From an uncultured Gammaproteobacteria bacterium (lineage in GTDB: Bacteria > Pseudomonadota > Gammaproteobacteria > Nitrosococcales > Methylophagaceae), in assembly GCA_905479985.1 (NCBI GenBank), contig CAJQOM010000006.1, forward strand, positions 57,580 to 121,579: a stretch of DNA of 64,000 bases, written 5' to 3'. The notes beneath the pieces are model-generated. The model had not been told where the DNA came from. It did no database searches and saw only the letters and a program-made list of their open reading frames with translations. Position numbers and translations under genes: made by a program. Positions 58,862 to 64,000 of the stretch are shown one piece after another; position 1 is the stretch's first letter, and the number at the start of each line of letters is the position of its first letter.

Positions 58862-61800
58862 ATGAATTCATTGATTACATTTGCGGTGTCGCGCCGCTGG
58901 CTTGTGATGGCTGTGACACTCGTTATCGTTGCTATTGGCCTATTTAACTTAGCGCGATTACCCATTGATGCCGTACCTGATATTACTAACGTACAGGTCC
59001 AAATTAATACCGAAGCCAATGGCTATTCACCTTTAGAAGTCGAGCAGCGAATTACCTATAGTGTAGAAAATGCGATGGCAGGGATACCAAAGCTGGACTA
59101 CACGCGGTCATTATCGCGATATGGCTTGTCACAAGTGACTGTCATATTTGAGGAAGGGACAGATATCTATTGGGCTAGGCAGCAAGTCAGCGAGCGTTTG
59201 CAGGCTATTCAATCAAATTTACCTCGCGATGTTGCACCGACCTTAGGTCCCATTACAACAGGGCTAGGTGAAGTACTGATCTACGCAGTGACAGCACAGC
59301 CAGGTGCCTTAAATGACAATGGTGAAGCTTATTCTTTAGAAGATCTACGTACGATTCAAGATTGGATAATCCGACCACAACTCGTCAAAGTGCAAGGCAT
59401 TACAGAAATCAATAGCCTTGGCGGCTATGTTCGTGAATATCAAGTTGCACCGACCCCAGGTAAATTATTAGCCTTTAAAGTGACCATGCAAGATATTATT
59501 GAAGCCTTGCAACGCAATAACCAAAATGTCGGTGCCGGGTATATTGAACGCAATGGCGAACAATGGCTTATCCGATCGCCAGGCCAATTAGCGGGTTTAA
59601 CGGATATTGGTAACGTTGTTATTGCTAAACGGGATGATGCACCCGTTAGAATAAAAGATGTCGCCGAAATAATGTATGGCAAAGAGCTAAGGACAGGCGC
59701 AGCGGTGATTAATGGTGAGGAGGCCGTACTCGGTACCGCCTTCATGCTGGTAGGTGAAAATAGCCGTTCTGTTGCTAAAGCCGTTGCTGATAAATTACAG
59801 GCCATCAATCAGACATTACCGAAAGGAGTCGAAGCAACAGCCGTTTACAATCGGACAGTTCTCGTCGATCAAACTATCGAAACAGTACAAAAAAACCTTT
59901 TTGAAGGTGCCTTATTGGTCATCGTTATTTTATTTGCCTTACTGGGTAATTTTCGAGCAGCATTAATCACAGCCCTCGTTATTCCGCTTAGCATGCTCTT
60001 TGCCATTACCGGTATGGTGGGGAATAAAGTGTCCGGCAATTTGATGAGCTTAGGTGCAATTGATTTTGGGTTAATAGTCGATGGTGCTGTCATTGTCGTT
60101 GAAAATACCTTACGTCGTTTAGGACTTGAACAACAACGCCTAGGAAGACTGCTAGAGACCAAAGAACGATTACAAACCGTTGTTGAAAGCACCAAAGAAG
60201 TCGTGAGTCCCGCCGTATTCGGTGTCTTTATTATTATGTTGGTTTATTTACCGATCTTCGCCTTGAGCGGTGTCGAAGGCAAAATGTTTCACCCAATGGC
60301 ATTCACCGTTGTCGCTGCATTATTAGGTGCTTTAATAAGCGCGATTACCTTTATTCCTGCTGCAATAGCATTATTCGTAAAAGGTAAAGTGAGCCATCAA
60401 CAAAATAGCGTAATGCGTGGTATCCAATCTTTTTACAAAGTGGTATTAAATATCGCATTAAAGATACCTGCCGTGGTGGTGGGTTTAGCACTGGGTTTAG
60501 TTGTGTTTAGTGGTCTAAAAGTGACGCAATTAGGCACAGAGTTTTTACCTCAACTTGATGAGCATGATATGGCGTTACATGCTTTGCGTATTCCAGGTAC
60601 CGGCTTAGAACAAGCCATTATGATGCAAAAACAATTGGAAGCAGCATTAAAAGAGAGTGATGAAGTCAGTCATATCTTCACTAAAATTGGCACAGCCGAT
60701 ATTGCAACCGATCCGATGCCACCAAACGTTGCCGACACCTTCTTGATGTTAAAGCCACGCTCAGAATGGGCAAACCCAAATAAACTAAAAACACAGTTAG
60801 TGGACGAAATACGGACCATCATGCAGTCTGTACCGGGTAATAACTATGAACTGACACAACCGATTGAAATGCGTTTTAACGAATTAATTGCCGGGGTCAG
60901 AGCAGACGTTGCCATTAGAATTTATGGTGATGATTTAGCCACATTGGCAGAAGCTGGCCAACGTGCCGAAGCCATATTATCAAAGGTGGATGGTAGTCGA
61001 GATGTTCGTTTAGAGCAGACGGATGGTCTACCCATGTTATCGGTTGAACCAGAGCGGGATCATCTCGCACTATTGGGTTTGAGTGTTGCAGATGTTCAAA
61101 AAACATTACAGATAGCGACAAGCGGACTACAGGCAGGGGAGATCTATGAAGGGGATCGCCGGTTTAAACTCATGGTTAGAATGGATGAAACCACTCGTCA
61201 GAATCCACAACAATTAGCGAAACTTCCGATCATGTTGCCAGTAGAAGCAAATCCTGATTTAAGCTATGTACCCTTAGGTGAGGTGGCAAGGATTAAAGCC
61301 ATTCAAGGGCCCAATAAAATTAACCGAGAAAGCGGCAAGCGCAATGTTGTTGTTAGTGCCAATGTTGAAAACAGAGATTTGGGCTCGTTTATACAAGAGA
61401 CCCAAGGTTTGATGTCAGCAGAGCTCAATTTACCGGCAGGATACTGGGTTGAATATGCTGGTACCTTTGAGCAACTAGCATCAGCAACGCAAAGGTTAAA
61501 GTTGATTGTCCCACTGACCTTATTATTGATTTTGATTCTGCTCTATACGACATTTAACTCAATACGGGACAGTCTGTTAATTTTCAGCGGCGTACCGTTG
61601 GCATTAACGGGTGGGGTGCTAGCCTTAATGTATCGTGAAATGCCATTGTCGATATCAGCTGCAGTGGGTTTCATTGCTTTATCGGGGATTGCGGTCCTGA
61701 ATGGTATTGTGATGTTATCGTTTATCAGAGAATTGAGAGAGCAAGGAATTGAGCTCGTCACAGCAATCAAACAAGGCGCAAGCCAGCGGTTAAGACCTGT

Positions 61801-61987
61801 CTTAATGACAGCTTTGGTGGCCAGTTTAGGGTTTATTCCAATGGCATTAAATACCGGCATGGGAGCAGAAGTGCAGCGACCACTAGCGACAGTTGTAGTC
61901 GGTGGTGTGATTTCATCAACACTTTTAACATTGGTCGTTTTACCTATCCTGTATAGATGGGTATACCAATTTAGAATGGCTAAATAA
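58862..61987 (+). CDS. czcA: Heavy-metal RND efflux pump (CzcA/HME family)
   Basis: 1041 aa inner-membrane RND transporter with twelve helices: TM1 at about 12-31, TM2-6 around 340-530, TM8-12 around 870-1030. Helix 4, near residues 399-415, reads IDFGLIVDGAVIVVENTLRR. This is the HME1 signature DFGxxxDGAxxxxEN of Co/Zn/Cd pumps, unlike the Cu/Ag (HME4) type. NTEANGYSPLEVEQRITYSV and GLGEVLIYAV in the porter domain are also HME-typical. It expels divalent metal using the proton gradient together with the two preceding gene products. Confidence 0.94.
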   Translation: MNSLITFAVSRRWLVMAVTLVIVAIGLFNLARLPIDAVPDITNVQVQINTEANGYSPLEVEQRITYSVENAMAGIPKLDYTRSLSRYGLSQVTVIFEEGTDIYWARQQVSERLQAIQSNLPRDVAPTLGPITTGLGEVLIYAVTAQPGALNDNGEAYSLEDLRTIQDWIIRPQLVKVQGITEINSLGGYVREYQVAPTPGKLLAFKVTMQDIIEALQRNNQNVGAGYIERNGEQWLIRSPGQLAGLTDIGNVVIAKRDDAPVRIKDVAEIMYGKELRTGAAVINGEEAVLGTAFMLVGENSRSVAKAVADKLQAINQTLPKGVEATAVYNRTVLVDQTIETVQKNLFEGALLVIVILFALLGNFRAALITALVIPLSMLFAITGMVGNKVSGNLMSLGAIDFGLIVDGAVIVVENTLRRLGLEQQRLGRLLETKERLQTVVESTKEVVSPAVFGVFIIMLVYLPIFALSGVEGKMFHPMAFTVVAALLGALISAITFIPAAIALFVKGKVSHQQNSVMRGIQSFYKVVLNIALKIPAVVVGLALGLVVFSGLKVTQLGTEFLPQLDEHDMALHALRIPGTGLEQAIMMQKQLEAALKESDEVSHIFTKIGTADIATDPMPPNVADTFLMLKPRSEWANPNKLKTQLVDEIRTIMQSVPGNNYELTQPIEMRFNELIAGVRADVAIRIYGDDLATLAEAGQRAEAILSKVDGSRDVRLEQTDGLPMLSVEPERDHLALLGLSVADVQKTLQIATSGLQAGEIYEGDRRFKLMVRMDETTRQNPQQLAKLPIMLPVEANPDLSYVPLGEVARIKAIQGPNKINRESGKRNVVVSANVENRDLGSFIQETQGLMSAELNLPAGYWVEYAGTFEQLASATQRLKLIVPLTLLLILILLYTTFNSIRDSLLIFSGVPLALTGGVLALMYREMPLSISAAVGFIALSGIAVLNGIVMLSFIRELREQGIELVTAIKQGASQRLRPVLMTALVASLGFIPMALNTGMGAEVQRPLATVVVGGVISSTLLTLVVLPILYRWVYQFRMAK

Positions 61988-62288
61988 CAAGCAGAAAAAG
62001 GTGGACAAGCCGAGGGCCATACTAAAATAGTTCAGCTCTCGTCACATTAACAATGTAATTTAAGATAACGAGCAAATTTTGAGACACGGTTCTCGTAGGT
62101 TTTAGCCTTCAATGACATATTATGAGTCACAAATGGAGAGCGGCCGAAGCAGTGTCAATTCAGGTATAGGGGGAGTGTCATAGCTGAAAAACGGAGATAG
62201 AAAAATATAATAAAAAATTAATGTTCGGCTATAAGTTAGCCGATAGCATTAAACAATAATTCGTAATCAGGAAAATAAGGTCTTACAG
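61988..62288. other. Intergenic stretch between the efflux operon and the chemoreceptor gene
   Basis: About 300 bp. I see no reading frame with coding character and no clear terminator hairpin with U-tract behind the pump gene. The last 30 bases contain AGGAAAATAAGG, a good ribosome site for ATG 62289. Confidence 0.5.
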
Positions 62289-62377
62289 ATGTTTAATAAA
62301 AAAATAATTGCCGCTTTGGACACTGCGACAGCTGAGAAACAACAACTAACGGATTTTATTTCATCACTTACAATCAT

Positions 62378-63580
62378 ATGCCGACTATCTGTTTTAAGCC
62401 AGATGGCACGATACTCGAAGCGAGTGATTTGTTTTTACAAACAGTGGGTTACAGTCTAGATGAAGTGAAAGGTAAACATCACCGTATTTTTTGTGACAAT
62501 GAATATGTACAGTCTGCGGAATATACCGCTTTCTGGCAAGAGCTCAACACCGGTAAAAAAATTAGCGGCACTTTCAGCCGCAAAAACAAAGCAGGCATGA
62601 CGCTTTGGTTAGAAGCAACCTATTTTCCAGTGATTGAAAATGGCAAAATCACCAAAATCTTTAAAATTGCCAGCGATGTGACATATTCTAAAGACAAAAT
62701 AGAAGAGCAAGCGGCGGTATACAGTGCCATTGATCGCTCAATGGCTGTTATAGAATTCACGCCACAAGGAACTATTCTCACAGCCAATGCCAACTTTTTA
62801 TCAGTCGTCAACTACTCATTAGAAGAGATTATCGGCAAACACCATAAAATGCTTTGTACCCAAGTATTTTATGAAAAGAACCCACAGTTTTGGATGCAAC
62901 TAGAACAAGGAAACGTCACTTCAGGCCGCTACAAGCGCCTGGATAAATCAGGTCGGGAAATATGGCTAAGAGCAACCTATAGCCCCATATTTAATGCTGA
63001 AGGAAAAGTGATTAAGGTCATTAAGTTTGCCAGTGAAGTTACCGACAACGTTGAACGAGAAACGGCAGTTAAAAATGCGACGAAGATAGCCTATACAACG
63101 TCACAAGAAACCACAAAAATTGCCGAGAAAGCGACATCAGTACTCGGGGATACAGTAAGTATCTCTGAGAAAATTAGTGAAGAAATTCACGATGCATCAA
63201 CGTTAATCGAAAAGTTGAATCATCAATCAGATGAAATTTCAAAAATTGTAACGACGATCAGTAGTATTGCTGACCAGACAAATTTACTCGCTTTAAATGC
63301 GGCTATTGAAGCTGCGCGAGCTGGTGAGCATGGTCGTGGTTTTGCCGTCGTGGCAGATGAAGTACGTTCACTAGCATCAAGAACAAGTGAATCGACAGTT
63401 GAAATAGACCAAATGGTGAAACAAAACACCGCATTATCCCGTAAAGCTAAGTCCGGGATGGAACATGTTGAAAGACAAGCAGTGCAAAGTAAAGCATTGG
63501 TGAATGAAGCATCCGACGTGATTGCTGAAATTAAGCAAGGTGCTGATAACATGACTAAAACAGTTTCTCAATTGTTGTAA
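62378..63580 (+). CDS. Soluble double-PAS methyl-accepting chemotaxis protein, N-terminus probably frameshifted
   Basis: 400 aa from ATG 62378. PAS 1 (about 1-110) has [20 protein letters not shown] and [11 protein letters not shown] 2 (about 120-232) has [20 protein letters not shown] and GKHHKMLC. The signalling domain (about 240-400) ends the protein and bears the kinase-control tip [20 protein letters not shown] and [12 protein letters not shown]. There is no membrane helix, so it is a cytoplasmic, Aer-like sensor. ATG 62378 has no ribosome site, whereas ATG 62289 has AAGG and encodes [20 protein letters not shown], the helix expected before PAS 1. It stands one frame off, so a one-base indel between about 62290 and 62376 is likely. 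Confidence 0.85.
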   Translation: MPTICFKPDGTILEASDLFLQTVGYSLDEVKGKHHRIFCDNEYVQSAEYTAFWQELNTGKKISGTFSRKNKAGMTLWLEATYFPVIENGKITKIFKIASDVTYSKDKIEEQAAVYSAIDRSMAVIEFTPQGTILTANANFLSVVNYSLEEIIGKHHKMLCTQVFYEKNPQFWMQLEQGNVTSGRYKRLDKSGREIWLRATYSPIFNAEGKVIKVIKFASEVTDNVERETAVKNATKIAYTTSQETTKIAEKATSVLGDTVSISEKISEEIHDASTLIEKLNHQSDEISKIVTTISSIADQTNLLALNAAIEAARAGEHGRGFAVVADEVRSLASRTSESTVEIDQMVKQNTALSRKAKSGMEHVERQAVQSKALVNEASDVIAEIKQGADNMTKTVSQLL

Positions 63581-63922
63581 AAGTTAAGCTTTAACCTGAT
63601 TAATAACGCGCCAGCTTTTGCTGGCGTTGTTCGTTTTGACGCATTAAATTCCTGGAGCTTCAACGAGACGCGACACATAATGTGAGATTGTAATATCATA
63701 TTAATCATTATGTTACAAAATTTAGCGACACAAAATATGAGTAAGTTCGACACATATTTTGTTCAGAGAGTGCATTCTGCGACACATAATTTGAGCACTT
63801 GATGGCGAGCTAAAGTTTAAAGTGATGAAGCATTAGATTAAATTTAAGGGCTGCTTTCGACTGTGGATTCATCCGGTCGACGCAACACGCTAAACTTTAC
63901 GTAAGTAAAAGGAGTGTTGCAA
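63581..63922. mobile_element. Insertion-sequence end region with four short repeats
   Basis: After a terminator-like hairpin for the chemoreceptor gene (GCGCCAGC/GCTGGCG at about 63608-63626) comes a gene-free stretch. Variants of GCGACACATAATKTGAG occur at 63670-63686, 63725-63741, 63746-63761 (TTCGACACATATTTTG) and 63779-63795, all on the same strand. Multiple short repeats like these are typical of transposase-binding ends (e.g. IS21-type). The segment from about 63850 (GTGGATTCATCCGGTCGACG) leads into the transposase gene and may hold its left inverted repeat. The other element end is outside the window. Confidence 0.5.
63608..63633 (+). terminator. Terminator after the chemoreceptor gene
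   Basis: CGCCAGC, a TTTT loop and GCTGGCG are followed by TTGTTCGTTTT, about 28 bases past the stop codon. Confidence 0.75.
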
Positions 63923-64000
63923 ATGAAATACAGAGCTCGGACTTATTACACAGAAAAACAGAAGTCCCTGATGTGGGATCGTTGGCAGAAAGGTGATTCG
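63923..64000 (+). CDS. IS30-family-like transposase, 5' part only
   Basis: Starts at ATG 63923 with AAAGGAG nine bases upstream and stays open to the window edge (26 residues). The start RARTYYTEKQKSLMWDRWQK followed by GDS resembles the N-terminal helix-turn-helix of IS30-family transposases (YYT.EQKALMWDRW..G.S). The catalytic DDE domain lies beyond the window. The call rests on this short segment and its placement next to repeat-rich DNA. Confidence 0.65.
   Translation, partial: MKYRARTYYTEKQKSLMWDRWQKGDS

Overview
The window reads as the chromosome of a moderately AT-rich gammaproteobacterium. The housekeeping blocks follow classical gammaproteobacterial order: dapA-bamC-MBL-purC, tRNA-Leu-tig-clpP-clpX-lon, dedD-cvpA-purF, and yceD-rpmF-plsX-fabH-fabD-fabG-acpP-fabF-pabC-mltG-tmk-holB-pilZ-tatD. 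Peptidoglycan recycling by amgK-murU, PilZ, and ilvI-ilvH-ilvC-pssA-leuA synteny point to a Pseudomonas/Thiotrichales/Methylophaga-like lineage rather than the enterics. The genus cannot be fixed from the sequence alone.

Layout. 1-6.6 kb (all minus strand): a TonB-dependent receptor, an unknown 145-aa protein, a NarL-type response regulator and a periplasmic substrate-binding protein cut by the window edge, probably an uptake/sensing module. These are followed by an M23 lipoprotein, a NERD protein and a hairpin-rich dispersed repeat. 6.6-8.4 kb is the main accessory patch: a small four-repeat beta protein without a canonical start codon, a frameshifted YaaC-like gene, and a lysine-rich repeat protein. 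8.4-13.2 kb: nrdAB behind a pair of putative NrdR boxes, and a peroxiredoxin. 13.3-16.8 kb: dapA-bamC-MBL-purC. 16.9-18.7 kb: a PEP-CTERM-type exported protein and pyrC. 18.9-24.9 kb: branched-chain amino acid synthesis and pssA. 24.9-28.8 kb: a HolD-like protein, rimI, sodB, argD, argF. 28.8-32.7 kb (minus): pgm-maf-amgK-murU. 32.8-35.2 kb: a CDF transporter, a second NERD protein and a 5'-nucleotidase.

35.4-41.5 kb holds tRNA-Leu(UAG), trigger factor and the ClpXP/Lon proteases, with a sigma-32-like promoter before lon. 41.5-44.3 kb: SPOR protein, cvpA, purF. 44.4-55.8 kb: one long same-strand run for fatty-acid/phospholipid synthesis, cell-wall cleavage, dTMP kinase and the clamp-loader delta' subunit, ending with tatD and a TesA-type esterase. 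55.8-62 kb: a BFD-like ferredoxin and a czcI-czcC-czcB-czcA-type heavy-metal efflux operon whose RND pump carries the Zn/Co/Cd (HME1) signature. 62.3-63.6 kb: a soluble double-PAS chemoreceptor with an apparent frameshift near its N-terminus. The window ends in an insertion sequence: four short repeated motifs, then the start of an IS30-like transposase.

Most of the window is conserved core genome. The stretches that deserve a second look are the 6.6-8.4 kb patch, the structured repeat at 6.05-6.25 kb, the TonB/SBP/response-regulator cluster at the left edge, the possible leuA leader, and the mobile element at the right edge.
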